Shown: piece by piece, positions 53,661-63,602 of the stretch
Position numbering within the stretch: position 1 is the first letter of the stretch
Layout: each line of letters starts with the position of its first letter
Assembly: GCF_002932875.1 (NCBI RefSeq)
Contig: NZ_PSWS01000054.1
Location: 1-64,000 of the forward strand
Direction: 5' to 3'
Length of the DNA stretch: 64,000 nt
From: Rathayibacter tritici
GTDB lineage: Bacteria > Actinomycetota > Actinomycetes > Actinomycetales > Microbacteriaceae
Position numbers and translations under genes: made by a program
The notes under the pieces: generated by a model
Told to the model about the DNA's origin: nothing
What the model saw: the letters and a program-made list of their open reading frames with translations, nothing else
Database searches by the model: none

Positions 53661-55001
53661 GTGGTCTCGGAGGATCGGCACGTCCGCTCGATCGAGCTGC
53701 CCTGGGTCGACCCGGAGCTCGCGTACGTCGCCCTGTTCGCGCCAGCCGAGGCGTCCTTCTGGCTCGACTCCGGTCCGGGAGCCGCGAGTGGCCGCTCCTA
53801 CCTCGGCTCCTGCGCGGCGGAGGACGTGCTCGTCGTCGACGCGGGCGGCGAGGTTGCGGCGGCGCTTGCCGCGGTCGACGCTGAGACCCGTGCAGGCGCC
53901 CACAGTTCCGCCGGCGACCGGGCACTCGGACGCTACGGCTGGATCTCCTACGAGGCCGGAGCCGCCTCCGTCGCCCTGCCGCCCGTGCCGGAGGGTCCCG
54001 GTGCTCCGCCCGCGCTCGCCCTCCTGCGCGGCGACCCGGTCCTCGAGGTCGACCACGCGAAGCGGACCCTGCGGCTGGTCGCCACGGGTGACGCGCAGGA
54101 GCTCGCCGACCGGGTGCGCGCGCTCGCCGGGGCCCCGGCTCTCGCAGGTCCCGCCGCCGCCGAGCTCGCCGGGGAGCCGGTCCGCCGCCATCGCGCCGAC
54201 GAGTACACCGGGCTGATCGCCCGCTGCCAGGCGGCCATCCGCGCCGGCCACGCCTATCAGGCGTGCCTCACCGACGAGATCGTCGTCGAGGGCCGCTTCG
54301 ACCCGGTCGAGGCCTACCGTCGGCTCCGTCGCTCCAGCCCGAGCCACCACGGCGGGCTGATCCGGCTCGGTCCGCTCGCCCTCGTCAGCGCGTCGCCCGA
54401 GCGTTTCCTCTCCGGCACCGCCGACGGACGCGTTGCGACGCATCCGATCAAGGGAACCCGGCCCCGGGGAAGGGATACCGAGGAGGACCGCGCGCTGCGG
54501 GACGAGCTCGTCGCGAGCGTCAAGGAGCGCGCCGAGAACGTGATGATCGTGGACCTCGTCCGCAACGACCTTGCGCGGATCGCCGTTCCCGGCTCCGTTG
54601 TCGTCGACCGGCTCCTCCAGGTGGAGAGCTACCCGCATGTGCACCAGCTGGTCAGCGAGGTCTCGGCCCGCCGGGCGCCCGGAGTCGGCATCGCCGCGCT
54701 GATCGCGGCCCTGTTCCCGGCCGGCTCGATGACAGGCGCGCCCAAGCGGCGGGCCGTGGAGCTGCTGCGCGAGTGGGAGGGCGGGCCGCGCGGGATCTAC
54801 TCCGGCGCCTTCGGCCGCCTGGGCTCGGACGGATCGCTGGATCTCGCGATGACCATCCGCACCCTCGTGCTCGACGCCGAACGCGCTCGCCTGGGCACGG
54901 GCGGCGGCATCACCGCGCTCTCAGTGCCGGAGGAGGAGGTCGAGGAGACGCGGTTGAAGGCGCGGGCGCTCCTCGCGGTGCTGGGCGCCGCCGAGAGGTG
55001 A
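53661..55001 (+). CDS. pabB: Aminodeoxychorismate synthase component I
   Basis: Chorismate-binding enzyme of 446 residues that makes 4-amino-4-deoxychorismate for folate. Landmarks: HPIKGTRPRGRDTEEDR, VMIVDLVRNDL, FPAGSMTGAPKRRAVELL and RGIYSGAFG. Anthranilate synthase component I shares these, but the adjacent pabC-like gene favours PabB. No glutamine-amidotransferase partner is adjacent. GTG at 53661; the open frame extends far upstream to 51894 but there it is antisense to the lectin and pabC genes. Confidence 0.88.
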   Translation: MVSEDRHVRSIELPWVDPELAYVALFAPAEASFWLDSGPGAASGRSYLGSCAAEDVLVVDAGGEVAAALAAVDAETRAGAHSSAGDRALGRYGWISYEAGAASVALPPVPEGPGAPPALALLRGDPVLEVDHAKRTLRLVATGDAQELADRVRALAGAPALAGPAAAELAGEPVRRHRADEYTGLIARCQAAIRAGHAYQACLTDEIVVEGRFDPVEAYRRLRRSSPSHHGGLIRLGPLALVSASPERFLSGTADGRVATHPIKGTRPRGRDTEEDRALRDELVASVKERAENVMIVDLVRNDLARIAVPGSVVVDRLLQVESYPHVHQLVSEVSARRAPGVGIAALIAALFPAGSMTGAPKRRAVELLREWEGGPRGIYSGAFGRLGSDGSLDLAMTIRTLVLDAERARLGTGGGITALSVPEEEVEETRLKARALLAVLGAAER

Positions 55002-55110
55002 GCGGGCGCCCGGTTCGTCTGCCGTCTGCGCGGGGCCAGTAGGGTTGATGGTCGAACGCAGCCGCCCACGTGTGCGCGTTCTCCCCCTCCTTCAGAAGTG
55101 AGAAGCACCT

Positions 55111-57693
55111 GTGGCAGAAGACACCTCCCAGCAGACCGGCGCCGGCGACGAGGAGCGCTACGACTTCCGAGCGCTCCAGGAGAAGTGGCTCCCGATCTGG
55201 GAGGAGACGCGCCCGTTCGCGACGGACGACCCCGACGACAAGCGCCCCCGCAAGTACGTGCTCGATATGTTCCCGTACCCCTCCGGAGACCTGCACATGG
55301 GTCACGCCGAGGCGTACGCGCTGGGTGACGTCATCGCGCGCTACTGGCGCCAGCAGGGCTTCACTGTGTTGCATCCGATCGGCTGGGACAGCTTCGGCCT
55401 GCCCGCCGAGAATGCCGCGATCAAGCGGGGGCTGAATCCGGTCACGTGGACCTACGACAACATTGAGCAGCAGAAGCGCTCGATGAAGCGCTACGCCGCG
55501 TCCTTCGACTGGGACCGCGTGCTGCACACCTCCGACCCCGAGTACTACAAGTGGAACCAGTGGCTGTTCCTGAAGATGTACGAGAAGGGTCTGGCGTACC
55601 GCAAGGACAGCTGGGTCAACTGGGATCCGGTGGACCAGACCGTTCTCGCGAACGAGCAGGTCCTCGCGGACGGCACGTCCGAGCGCTCCGGCGCGGTGGT
55701 GGTCAAGAAGAAGCTCACGCAGTGGTATTTCAAGATCACGGATTACGCCGATCGCCTGCTCGACGATTTGAATCAGCTTGAGGGCTCCTGGCCGTCGAAG
55801 GTCATCGCCATGCAGCGCAACTGGATCGGCCGCTCCGTGGGCGCCGACGTCGAGTTCGAGATCGAGGGTCGTGACGGGCGCGTCACCGTCTTCACCACCC
55901 GCCCGGACACGCTCTACGGCGCGACCTTCATGGTCGTCGCCCCCGACTCCGACCTCGCCGCCGAGCTGGTCGAAGACTCCGAGGCCGAGGTCCGCGACGC
56001 CTTCCGCGCGTACCTCGAGACGGTGCAGAAGTCGAGCGAGATCGAGCGCCTGACGGCCGACCGCCCCAAGACGGGCGTCTTTCTCGGTCGGTACGCGGTG
56101 AACCCCGTGAACGGCGAGCGCCTGCCGATCTGGGCCGCCGACTACGTCCTCTCCGACTACGGTCACGGAGCGGTCATGGCCGTCCCCGCGCACGACCAGC
56201 GCGACCTCGACTTCGCCCGCGCCTTCGACCTACCCGTGCGCGTCGTGGTGGACACGACCGCCTCCGTCACCGGCGCGATCCCGGTCATCCCGAAGGACCC
56301 GGAGGAGTTGGCCGCGCTCGAGAAGGAGTACTCGCTCGACCCGGCCACGACCGGCGAGGCGCTGACGGGTGACGGCCGCCTGATCAACTCCGGTCCGCTC
56401 GACGGACTCTCCAAGCGGACCGCGATCGAGCGCGTGATCCGGCTGCTGGAGGAGCGCGGCCGTGGCCGTTCCGCGAAGAACTACCGCCTGCGCGACTGGC
56501 TCATCTCGCGTCAGCGCTACTGGGGCACGCCCATCCCGATCATTCACGCGGCCGACGGCGAGCTCGTGCCGGTCCCCGAGGATCAGCTGCCCGTCGTCCT
56601 GCCCGCCACCGAGGGCCTCGACCTGCAGCCCAAGGGCTCGTCGCCGCTCGGAGCGGCGGAGGAGTGGGTGAGCGTGCCGCATCCGGTCGACGGCTCGCCC
56701 GCGCGTCGCGACCCCGACACGATGGACACCTTTGTCGACTCGTCGTGGTACTTCCTCCGCTTCCTCTCGCCCAAGGACGACACGCAGGCGTTCGATCCGA
56801 AGCTCGCCGAGAAGTGGGCGCCGGTCGATCAGTACGTGGGAGGAGTGACGCACGCGATCCTGCACCTGCTCTACGCCCGCTTCATCACCAAAGTGCTGTT
56901 CGATCTGGGCTATGTCTCGTTCACGGAGCCGTTCACCGCGCTGCTGAACCAGGGCATGGTGCAGATGGATGGCGCCGCGATGTCGAAGTCGAAGGGCAAT
57001 ATCGTTCGCCTGTCGGATCAGCTCGACGAGTTCGGCGTCGACGCCGTGCGCCTGACGATGGCCTTCGCCGGCCCGCCCGAGGATGACATCGACTGGGCCG
57101 ACGTGTCTCCCGGCGGCAGCGGAAAGTTCCTCGCGCGCGCCTGGCGCCTGGCGAAGGACGTCACCTCCAAGCCCGACGTGGAATGGAAGAACGGCGACGC
57201 ATCGCTGCGCCGCCAGACGCACCGATTCCTTGCGGAGTCGCCGTCGCTGATCGAGGCGTTCAAGTTCAACGTCGTGGTCGCGCGCCTGATGGAGCTGGTC
57301 AACGCGACGCGCAAGGTGCTCGACTCGGGCGCGGGAGCCGGCGATCCCGCGGTTCGTGAGGCCACGGAGGTCGTCGCGATGGCGCTGAACCTCTTCGCGC
57401 CGTACACGGCCGAGGACATGTGGCACCGGCTTGGCTACGAGGGCACCGTCGCGCACGCGCTGTGGCGCAAGGCCGACCCGACGCTGCTGGTCGAGGAGAA
57501 GGTCACCGCGATCCTCCAGGTCGACGGGAAGGTCCGCGATCGCCTCGAGGTGTCGCCGAAGATCTCGTCCGACGAGCTCGAGGAGCGCGCGCGGGCGACG
57601 AGCGGGGTGGCACGGGCTCTCGTCGGCCGCGAGGTCGTGAAGGCGATCGTGCGGGTGCCGCGACTGGTGAATCTGGTGACGAAGGCGGTCTAG
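55111..57693 (+). CDS. leuS: Leucyl-tRNA synthetase
   Basis: Class I aminoacyl-tRNA synthetase of 860 residues. The HIGH motif is HMGH (in [11 protein letters not shown]), and the KMSKS motif is MSKSKGN (in [12 protein letters not shown]). The editing domain has [14 protein letters not shown]. Bacterial-type arrangement and length. GTG at 55111; a second GTG lies 13 bases upstream out of frame. Confidence 0.97.
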   Translation: MAEDTSQQTGAGDEERYDFRALQEKWLPIWEETRPFATDDPDDKRPRKYVLDMFPYPSGDLHMGHAEAYALGDVIARYWRQQGFTVLHPIGWDSFGLPAENAAIKRGLNPVTWTYDNIEQQKRSMKRYAASFDWDRVLHTSDPEYYKWNQWLFLKMYEKGLAYRKDSWVNWDPVDQTVLANEQVLADGTSERSGAVVVKKKLTQWYFKITDYADRLLDDLNQLEGSWPSKVIAMQRNWIGRSVGADVEFEIEGRDGRVTVFTTRPDTLYGATFMVVAPDSDLAAELVEDSEAEVRDAFRAYLETVQKSSEIERLTADRPKTGVFLGRYAVNPVNGERLPIWAADYVLSDYGHGAVMAVPAHDQRDLDFARAFDLPVRVVVDTTASVTGAIPVIPKDPEELAALEKEYSLDPATTGEALTGDGRLINSGPLDGLSKRTAIERVIRLLEERGRGRSAKNYRLRDWLISRQRYWGTPIPIIHAADGELVPVPEDQLPVVLPATEGLDLQPKGSSPLGAAEEWVSVPHPVDGSPARRDPDTMDTFVDSSWYFLRFLSPKDDTQAFDPKLAEKWAPVDQYVGGVTHAILHLLYARFITKVLFDLGYVSFTEPFTALLNQGMVQMDGAAMSKSKGNIVRLSDQLDEFGVDAVRLTMAFAGPPEDDIDWADVSPGGSGKFLARAWRLAKDVTSKPDVEWKNGDASLRRQTHRFLAESPSLIEAFKFNVVVARLMELVNATRKVLDSGAGAGDPAVREATEVVAMALNLFAPYTAEDMWHRLGYEGTVAHALWRKADPTLLVEEKVTAILQVDGKVRDRLEVSPKISSDELEERARATSGVARALVGREVVKAIVRVPRLVNLVTKAV

Positions 57694-57701
57694 TGCTCGG
57701 G

Positions 57702-57733
57702 CGTCCGGCTCGTTCTGTTCGAGCGGCCGGATG
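57702..57733 (+). terminator. Possible leuS terminator hairpin
   Basis: TCCGGC...TCG and CGA...GCCGGA can pair around ttctgtt, with a small internal bulge, beginning nine bases after the leuS stop. There is no T-run, as is common in high-GC actinobacteria, so function is uncertain. Confidence 0.35.
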
Positions 57734-57841
57734 CTGACGGCATGGGCACCGGAGCACGAGAGGCTCGTGACTCGCGGCTCGTGAGTCATCGTGTCTGAAT
57801 AGTGCCATCACTCATTCTCCGGATTGCTGTACCTCGGGAAG

Positions 57842-57858
57842 ATTCGCGTTAAGCGAAT
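57842..57858. promoter_or_regulatory. Inverted repeat upstream of the secreted Gly/Ala-rich protein
   Basis: ATTCGC at 57842-57847 and GCGAAT at 57853-57858 form a perfect 6-bp inverted repeat around gttaa, about 90 bases upstream of the 57949 start. It may be an operator or a weak hairpin after leuS. The surrounding 255-base gap is visibly more AT-rich than the coding flanks. Confidence 0.3.
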
Positions 57859-57948
57859 GAGAGAGATCCTGCCGATAATGAGTATTGTCTCGGTGCACAC
57901 TCGCGGCCAGACACGGTAGTCTGTGACTATGCGCAAGCAGGAGCGTTC

Positions 57949-58437
57949 ATGAATCGTGACTATCAACAGTGGACAGTGCGAACGGGAGTCGTGATCGCCG
58001 CCACCGCTTTGGTGATCAGCGCAGCTTGTCCGGCCTCTGCGATGACGCTCCTCTCAAAGGATCCGGCATCACAATCATCAGGGCAAGCGTCCACGGCACG
58101 AGCGCTGAGTCGGGATCAGATGACCCGACTTGCTGAAGAATTGAAGAGCGGATCCTCATCCCGTTCCGTTACATCGGTGGCTGAGGGTTCACGTGTTGCC
58201 TTTCATTTTCGAGGCGGTGACTCCTCGGAGCAGGCCGCGGGCGCGGGGGCTGCCGCAGGCGGGCTGGCGGCGGCGATCTGTGCGGCCCTCGGCCCCGAGA
58301 GCGGCGGCGTGGGCTGTGTGGTGGCCGGCGGTATCGGAGTCACCATTGCCTCCATCGCGGCTGCGCACGGGGTCTGCCCTGACGGCCAAGACTTCCGCAT
58401 CTACCTTCTGACTCTCGAGGATCAGTGTCGCGAATGA
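57949..58437 (+). CDS. Secreted Gly/Ala-rich protein, bacteriocin-like candidate
   Basis: A 162-residue protein with a clear Sec signal peptide (hydrophobic residues 12-26, likely cleavage after ASA at 31). The mature part begins with a polar Ser/Gln/Arg-rich segment. A Gly/Ala-rich hydrophobic stretch of about 40 residues follows (GAAAGGLAAAICAALGPESG, then GCVVAGGIGVTIASIAAAHG), ending with CPDGQDFRIYLLTLEDQC. The mature protein has four cysteines, enough for two disulfides. No family recognised. ATG at 57949 has aggag seven bases upstream. It overlaps the next small membrane gene by four bases (ATGA). The layout resembles a secreted toxin or bacteriocin with its immunity gene, which is inference only. 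Confidence 0.65.
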   Translation: MNRDYQQWTVRTGVVIAATALVISAACPASAMTLLSKDPASQSSGQASTARALSRDQMTRLAEELKSGSSSRSVTSVAEGSRVAFHFRGGDSSEQAAGAGAAAGGLAAAICAALGPESGGVGCVVAGGIGVTIASIAAAHGVCPDGQDFRIYLLTLEDQCRE

Positions 58438-58640
58438 AGAATCACAGAAAGATATCCTGGGTTTCCTGGCTGATCGTCATGATCGTCATTCCGGTTCAGA
58501 TCTCGGCGCTGGTGCGGGGGTCGGATGCCGCGAATGTGTCCTCGTGGATCTTCGTTCTGGGATTCGATGCATTCATGGTCGTGTTCGTCTACGGTGTCGT
58601 GGCCTTGCGGAGGCAGTGGGACCAGCGTCGACGCCCCTGA
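58434..58640 (+). CDS. Small two-helix membrane protein, possible immunity partner
   Basis: A 68-residue protein with two predicted transmembrane helices (WVSWLIVMIVIPVQISAL, and WIFVLGFDAFMVVFVYGVVA) and a basic C-terminus (RRQWDQRRRP) that should stay in the cytoplasm. ATG at 58434 overlaps the stop of the secreted-protein gene. No family recognised. Translational coupling to a secreted Gly/Ala-rich protein is what suggests a membrane immunity or export-helper role. Confidence 0.65.
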   Translation: MKNHRKISWVSWLIVMIVIPVQISALVRGSDAANVSSWIFVLGFDAFMVVFVYGVVALRRQWDQRRRP

Positions 58641-58759
58641 GAACAGCGCTCACGTCCGAGAGGGATCGAGGCTCCTCCACAACGGGCTCATCGGCTAGCT
58701 CTCCGCTGATCGGCGCCTGCTGTCCTCGGGGACAGTGACCGGCGTCCTACCGTCGTCGC

Positions 58760-59398
58760 ATGCCAGACAGCACCGGGACGGACGACGAGCAGCTGACGGC
58801 GCTGCTGCGGCCACGCCGCTCCCGGCCCCGCTGGCGAATCGGTGCGGGGGCGGCAGTGGTGCTCGTCGTCGGAGCCGCGGTCGTCGCGGTCCTGCTCTCG
58901 GGTGCTCGCGCGGGAGGGCGCGAGCGGGTCCTCGAGCCGACGGTGGCGGCGAGTGCGCCCGCCACGGCGGTCGAGTCGCTGTACGTGCACGTCGCCGGCG
59001 AGGTCGCGACTCCGGGGCTGTACTTGCTGTCGCCCGGGGCGCGGGTGGCGGATGCGGTCGCCGCGGCGGGCGGGTTCGGCGGGTCGGCGGAGCGGGCGGC
59101 GGTGAATCTGGCGCGCAAGCTCGTCGACGGTGAGCAGGTCGTGGTGCCGGCGGTGGGAGCGGCGCCAGCGATGTCCGGCGGGGCGCCGGGTGCCTCCGCT
59201 ACGGGGTCGGTTCTGAGCCTGAGCACGGCGAGCGCGGCGCAGCTCGAGGCGCTGCCCGAGATCGGGCCCTCGACGGCCGCGAAGATCGTCGCCTACCGCG
59301 AGGAGAACGGACCGTTCACGTCGGTCGACCAGCTGCTCGAAGTGCCCGGCATCGGCGAGAAGACGCTCGCCGCGTTCCGCGATCAGGTCGCGCCGTGA
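58760..59398 (+). CDS. comEA: ComEA-like DNA-binding protein
   Basis: A 212-residue membrane-anchored protein. One transmembrane helix (residues 26-46) precedes an extracellular SLBB domain (YVHVAGEVATPGLYLLSPGA) and a C-terminal helix-hairpin-helix pair (TASAAQLEALPEIGPSTAAK and VPGIGEKTLAAF). It would bind incoming double-stranded DNA. It overlaps comEC by four bases, the usual comEA-comEC order. Confidence 0.9.
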   Translation: MPDSTGTDDEQLTALLRPRRSRPRWRIGAGAAVVLVVGAAVVAVLLSGARAGGRERVLEPTVAASAPATAVESLYVHVAGEVATPGLYLLSPGARVADAVAAAGGFGGSAERAAVNLARKLVDGEQVVVPAVGAAPAMSGGAPGASATGSVLSLSTASAAQLEALPEIGPSTAAKIVAYREENGPFTSVDQLLEVPGIGEKTLAAFRDQVAP

Positions 59399-61785
59399 GG
59401 GCCGTGCGGTCGTCGGACCTGCGCCTGCTGCCGGTTGCGGTGACGAGCTGGGCGGCCGCGTGGTCGGTGGGCCTGCTCCCGGTGGCGGTGGTGCTCGATC
59501 AGGGAGGCGCCGCATGCGCCGCGACGTGGGCGTTGGTCGGCGCGGCGGCCGGCCTGCTCCTGGTCCGCCGCGACCGCGTACGCGCTCTACCGGGAGTCGT
59601 GCTGGTCGCGGCGGCGGGTGCCGCCCTGGCGATGACCTCCGTCGTCGTCTCCGCGCCCGGCGATCACCCGGAGGCCCTCCGCTCGGCGGTTGAGGATCGC
59701 GCGGAGAGGGTGGTCACCGTCCGCATCGACACGGGAGCACGACCGCTGCGCACCGGCGGGGTCTGGTTCGAGGCGACTGCGCTGCGGATTGGCGACGACG
59801 CGGTGTCGGCTCCGGTCCGGGTTCTGCTCGCCGAACCGGGCGGGCGCCTCCCGGTCGCCTCCGAGCTGGTGCTCGACGCGCGCGCGGGGCCGGGAGAGGG
59901 GGCCGTTGGTGAGGCGACTCTGCTCGCCGCCTCGAGGATCGTGGAGCGGCGCGGACCGGAAGGCGCGGGCGCGGTGGCGGAGCTTCTCCGCTCGCGCTTC
60001 CTCGAGCGCGCGGATCGGATCGGCGGCGACGTCGCGGGTCTGCTGCCGGGGCTCGCGACCGGCGACACCTCCGCGCTCGACGCAGAGCTCGAGGAGGCGA
60101 TGCGCACCGCCTCGCTCACCCACCTGACCGCCGTGTCGGGCGCGAACTGCGCGGTCGTGGTGCTGGCAGGCTGGACGATCGCGGCACTCCTCGGAGTCGG
60201 GCGCCGCCTCCGGACCGCCGCCGCGCTCGCCCTGCTCGCGGCCTTCGTCGTGCTCGTGACCCCGGAGCCGAGCGTGGTGCGGGCCGCGGCGATGGCGACG
60301 GTGGTCCTTCTCGCCCGACTCGGGCGGCGCTCCGGAGCGGCGGTGCCGGCCCTGCTGGCGAGTGTCGTCGTGCTCGTGGTCGCCGATCCGTCGATTGCGG
60401 GCAGGCTCGGCTTCGTCCTCTCCGTCCTCGCCACCGCGGGGCTCCTACTGCTGGCCGAGCCGATCGGCGCCGCGCTCGGCCGGCTGCTGCCTCGTCCGCT
60501 CGCCCTTGTGCTCGCAGTGCCGACCGCCGCGCAGCTCGCCTGCCAGCCGGTCCTGGTGCTCGTGGATCCGTCAGTGCCGGTGTACGGGGTGCTCGCGAAT
60601 CTGCTCGCCGAGCCGGCGGCACCCGCTGCGACCGGTCTCGGACTGATCGGCTGCCTACTCGCACCGTGGTGGCCCGGCGGCGCCGATGTCGCGATCCGCC
60701 TCGCGGCAGTGCCCACGTGGTGGATCGCCGCGATCGCCCGCGCTGTGGCCTCCTGGCCCGCCCCGCGGATCGCCTGGTGGCCGGGCGTCGCAGGGGCGCT
60801 CGCGCTGACCGTGCTCACCGCTCTCGCGCTCGTGCTGGTCACCCGATCGCCGAGGCTCGCGCGGCTGCGGAGGATCACCGCGGTCGCCCTCGCCTGCGCG
60901 CTCGCAGCGGCCGGGGGCAGCACCGCCGCAACTCCGTTCCTCCGCGCCGCGTCGGTGCCCGACGACTGGCGCGTTGCGATGTGCGACGTCGGCCAGGGCG
61001 ACGCGATCCTCCTCCGCGGCGATGCGGGCGTGCTGCTCGTCGACAGCGGGCCGGAACCCGCACCGCTGGACGACTGCCTCCGCCTCATGGGAGTGGACCG
61101 GGTCTCGTTGCTGGTGCTTACTCATTACGACCTCGACCACGTCGGCGGGCTCGAATCCGCCCTTGGCCGGATCGACGCCGCGCTGGTCGGGCCCGCCGCC
61201 GGCCGCGACGACGAGCGCGACCGGGCCGCGCTCTCGCGGGCGGGAGCGACCGTGCAGGAGGCGGCCCGCGGCGACAGCGGCGCGCTCGGCTCCCTCCGGT
61301 GGCGGGTGGAGTGGCCGGAGCGGGCGAGTGCGCTGCGCGGGAATGAGGCGAGCGTGATGCTGCGGGTCGACATCGGCGCCGACGCCCGGGGAGGCCCGCT
61401 GTCCGTCGCGCTGCTGGGCGACCTCGGGGCGGAGGAACAGGGCCGCGTCTCCCGGCTGCCTGTCGGCCGGGTCGACGTGGTGAAGGTCGCGCACCACGGC
61501 TCGGCGGATCAGGCGCCCGCCCTCTATGATGCGCTCGGCGCGGGGGTCGGGCTGATCTCGGTCGGGGCGGGGAACGACTACGGGCACCCCACTGCGTCGC
61601 TGCTCGCCCTGCTCGCCGAGCGCGGCGTCGAGGCGCTGAGGACGGATGTCGAGGGCACGGTCGTGCTCGCGTCCCGGAATGACGGGATCGCGGTCTGGGC
61701 GAGCGGAGCGGCGCCGGCGACGGCTCGGCGTCGGAGGTGGGCCATAGGGTGGAGGGCACTCGAATGGCGCGGCACGAAGGGATGA
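59395..61785 (+). CDS. comEC: ComEC/Rec2-family DNA uptake channel
   Basis: A 796-residue membrane protein. After several N-terminal helices and an extracellular beta domain comes the Competence region (SLTHLTAVSGANCAVVVLAG). More helices and a C-terminal metallo-beta-lactamase-like domain follow, with CDVGQGDAILL and LTHYDLDHVGGL. The metal motif is HYDLDH, a partly degenerate HxHxDH (first His then Tyr), followed by VAHHGSADQ. GTG at 59395. Whether this organism is naturally transformable cannot be judged here. Confidence 0.9.
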   Translation: MRAVRSSDLRLLPVAVTSWAAAWSVGLLPVAVVLDQGGAACAATWALVGAAAGLLLVRRDRVRALPGVVLVAAAGAALAMTSVVVSAPGDHPEALRSAVEDRAERVVTVRIDTGARPLRTGGVWFEATALRIGDDAVSAPVRVLLAEPGGRLPVASELVLDARAGPGEGAVGEATLLAASRIVERRGPEGAGAVAELLRSRFLERADRIGGDVAGLLPGLATGDTSALDAELEEAMRTASLTHLTAVSGANCAVVVLAGWTIAALLGVGRRLRTAAALALLAAFVVLVTPEPSVVRAAAMATVVLLARLGRRSGAAVPALLASVVVLVVADPSIAGRLGFVLSVLATAGLLLLAEPIGAALGRLLPRPLALVLAVPTAAQLACQPVLVLVDPSVPVYGVLANLLAEPAAPAATGLGLIGCLLAPWWPGGADVAIRLAAVPTWWIAAIARAVASWPAPRIAWWPGVAGALALTVLTALALVLVTRSPRLARLRRITAVALACALAAAGGSTAATPFLRAASVPDDWRVAMCDVGQGDAILLRGDAGVLLVDSGPEPAPLDDCLRLMGVDRVSLLVLTHYDLDHVGGLESALGRIDAALVGPAAGRDDERDRAALSRAGATVQEAARGDSGALGSLRWRVEWPERASALRGNEASVMLRVDIGADARGGPLSVALLGDLGAEEQGRVSRLPVGRVDVVKVAHHGSADQAPALYDALGAGVGLISVGAGNDYGHPTASLLALLAERGVEALRTDVEGTVVLASRNDGIAVWASGAAPATARRRRWAIGWRALEWRGTKG

Positions 61786-61789
61786 CGGC

Positions 61790-62818
61790 ATGGCAGGCAG
61801 GGCCCCGACACGCGCAAAGGCAGCGCCCTCGAAGGCGGCGATCCCGCAGCTCCCCTGGAACCAGACGCGGCCCGCACCGATCGTGCTGATCACCGGTCCG
61901 GAGCAGTTTCTCGCCGATCGCGCCGTGCGCTTCCTCCGCGAGTTCCTGCGCGCCGAGGACCCGAGCCTGGAGGTCAGCGACATCGACGCCGGCGGGTACG
62001 CGCCGGGGGAGCTGCTGACGCTCGCGAGCCCGTCCCTCTTCGACGAGCCCCGCCTCATCCGAGTCTCGAACGTCGAGAAGTGCACCGACGCGTTTCTCCT
62101 CGAGACGCTCGACTACCTCGCCGCCCCCGCCGACGGCGCCACCCTCGTGCTGCGCCACGGCGGCGGTAACCGCGGCAAGAAGCTGCTCGACGCCATCCGG
62201 TCGGGCACCGGCGGCGGCATCGAGATCGTCTGCGCCGAGCTCAAGCGCGAGAGCGACAAAGTCGACTTCGCGATCGCCGAGTTCCGCACCGCCGGCCGCA
62301 CCGCAACAACCGGCGCCGTCCGCGCCCTCGTCTCGGCGTTCTCCGACGACCTCGACGAACTCGCCTCGGCGTGCCAGCAGCTGCTCTCGGATGCGTCCGG
62401 CGAGATCACCGAGGCGACCGTCGCGAAGTACTACGGCGGCCGGGTCGAGACGACGGCGTTCACCGTCGCCGACTCCGCCATCGCCGGCCGGCATGGGGAG
62501 GCCCTGCTGGGCCTCCGTCACGCCCTCGCGTCCGGTGCCGATCCGGTGCCGATCGTCGCCGCGTTCGCGAGCAAGCTCCGCACGATGGCGAAGGTCGCCG
62601 GCACCCGCGAGGGCTCCGGGCAGGTCGCCTCCCGCCTGGGGCTCGCCCCCTGGCAGGTGGACCGGGCCCGCCGCGACCTCCAGGGCTGGACAGGCGAGGG
62701 CCTCGGGACCGCGATTCTCACGGTCGCCGATGCGGACGCCAACGTGAAGGGTGCCACCCGCGACCCCGTCTACGCCCTCGAGCGCCTGGTGACGGTCGTC
62801 TCCGCCCGCGGTCTCTGA
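61790..62818 (+). CDS. holA: DNA polymerase III subunit delta
   Basis: Clamp-loader subunit of 342 residues. PIVLITGPEQFLADRAVRFL is the N-terminal family block, and the end of the protein has the conserved C-terminal helical region (RARRDLQGWTGEGLGTAILT). In actinobacteria holA commonly follows comEA-comEC, as it does here, five bases after comEC. ATG at 61790. Confidence 0.9.
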   Translation: MAGRAPTRAKAAPSKAAIPQLPWNQTRPAPIVLITGPEQFLADRAVRFLREFLRAEDPSLEVSDIDAGGYAPGELLTLASPSLFDEPRLIRVSNVEKCTDAFLLETLDYLAAPADGATLVLRHGGGNRGKKLLDAIRSGTGGGIEIVCAELKRESDKVDFAIAEFRTAGRTATTGAVRALVSAFSDDLDELASACQQLLSDASGEITEATVAKYYGGRVETTAFTVADSAIAGRHGEALLGLRHALASGADPVPIVAAFASKLRTMAKVAGTREGSGQVASRLGLAPWQVDRARRDLQGWTGEGLGTAILTVADADANVKGATRDPVYALERLVTVVSARGL

Positions 62819-63011
62819 GCCCCCTCCCGCCCCTCACAACTCCCCGCCGCAAAAGCCCTGTCCAGGTGAGGGTGGGGCTCCCTCACCCAGGAGCACCGAC
62901 CACCCAGGAGCATCGACGTCGTCGAGGAGATCCCGCAGACCGATATCGGCGAGCTCTCGATCTCCGCCCGTCGACGCTCGCGGTGAACGGGGAGCCCGTC
63001 GACGCCGGGCT

Positions 63012-63056
63012 GCAACGACGAAGGGCCCGACCATCGGCCGGACCCTTTGTCGTTGC
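63012..63056. terminator. Bidirectional terminator between holA and rpsT
   Basis: GCAACGACGAAGGG and CCCTTTGTCGTTGC form a long stem (about 14 pairs, one or two mismatches) with further GGCC pairing inside, between the convergent holA and rpsT genes. T- and A-rich bases within the stem (gaaggg/cccttt) fit termination on both strands. The rest of the 252-base gap (62819-63070) shows no gene. Confidence 0.65.
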
Positions 63057-63070
63057 TGCGAGGCGCCGTA

Positions 63071-63331
63071 TTACAGCCCCGCGACCTGCTTCGCGATGGC
63101 GGACTTGCGGTTCGCGGCCTGGTTCTTGTGGATGACGCCCTTGCTGGCGGCCTTGTCGAGCTTCTTGGCGGCGAAGGCGAGGGCGGTGCCGGCCTTCTCG
63201 GTGTCGCCGGCGGCGATGGCGGTGTGGACCGAGCGGATGGCGGTCTTGAGCTCGCTCTTGACGGCCTTGTTGCGCTCGTTCGCCTTCTTGTTGGTGAGGT
63301 TGCGCTTGATCTGCGACTTGATGTTTGCCAC
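63071..63331 (-). CDS. rpsT: 30S ribosomal protein S20
   Basis: A basic 86-residue protein that binds 16S r[23 protein letters not shown] and the C-terminal block [20 protein letters not shown] are S20 signatures. GTG at 63331 is fixed by the family N-terminus; the frame continues upstream to 63490 without similarity. An aagaagg ribosome-binding sequence precedes it. Adjacent, divergent lepA is the usual neighbour. Confidence 0.95.
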   Translation of the reverse strand: MANIKSQIKRNLTNKKANERNKAVKSELKTAIRSVHTAIAAGDTEKAGTALAFAAKKLDKAASKGVIHKNQAANRKSAIAKQVAGL

Positions 63332-63602
63332 GTGGATTACCTTCTTCTCGGATGTGCGTGTGTGCAGCCGGCTACTCGTCGGAGTGCCCCTTCCGCGGGT
63401 GTCTGGATGCCCTGCGGTGCGACTGGAGGTCGCCGGCTTCTGATCACTCCACGCCTGCCGGGTGTCCGGAGGGGGAGCGCAAGCCAACAAGGAACTTTAG
63501 CGCACCCGTCGCCGCCCTTCAACCGCCGGCCATCGCCCGCATCGCGCAGCGCGAGCGCCCGGTCCCGGCCCCCGCCGCCGGGCATGGGACACTGGTCGCA
63601 CG

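Noticed and set aside
63012-63056. Small RNA or riboswitch between holA and rpsT
   Set aside because: The structure is a simple long stem between convergent genes, best explained as a bidirectional terminator.
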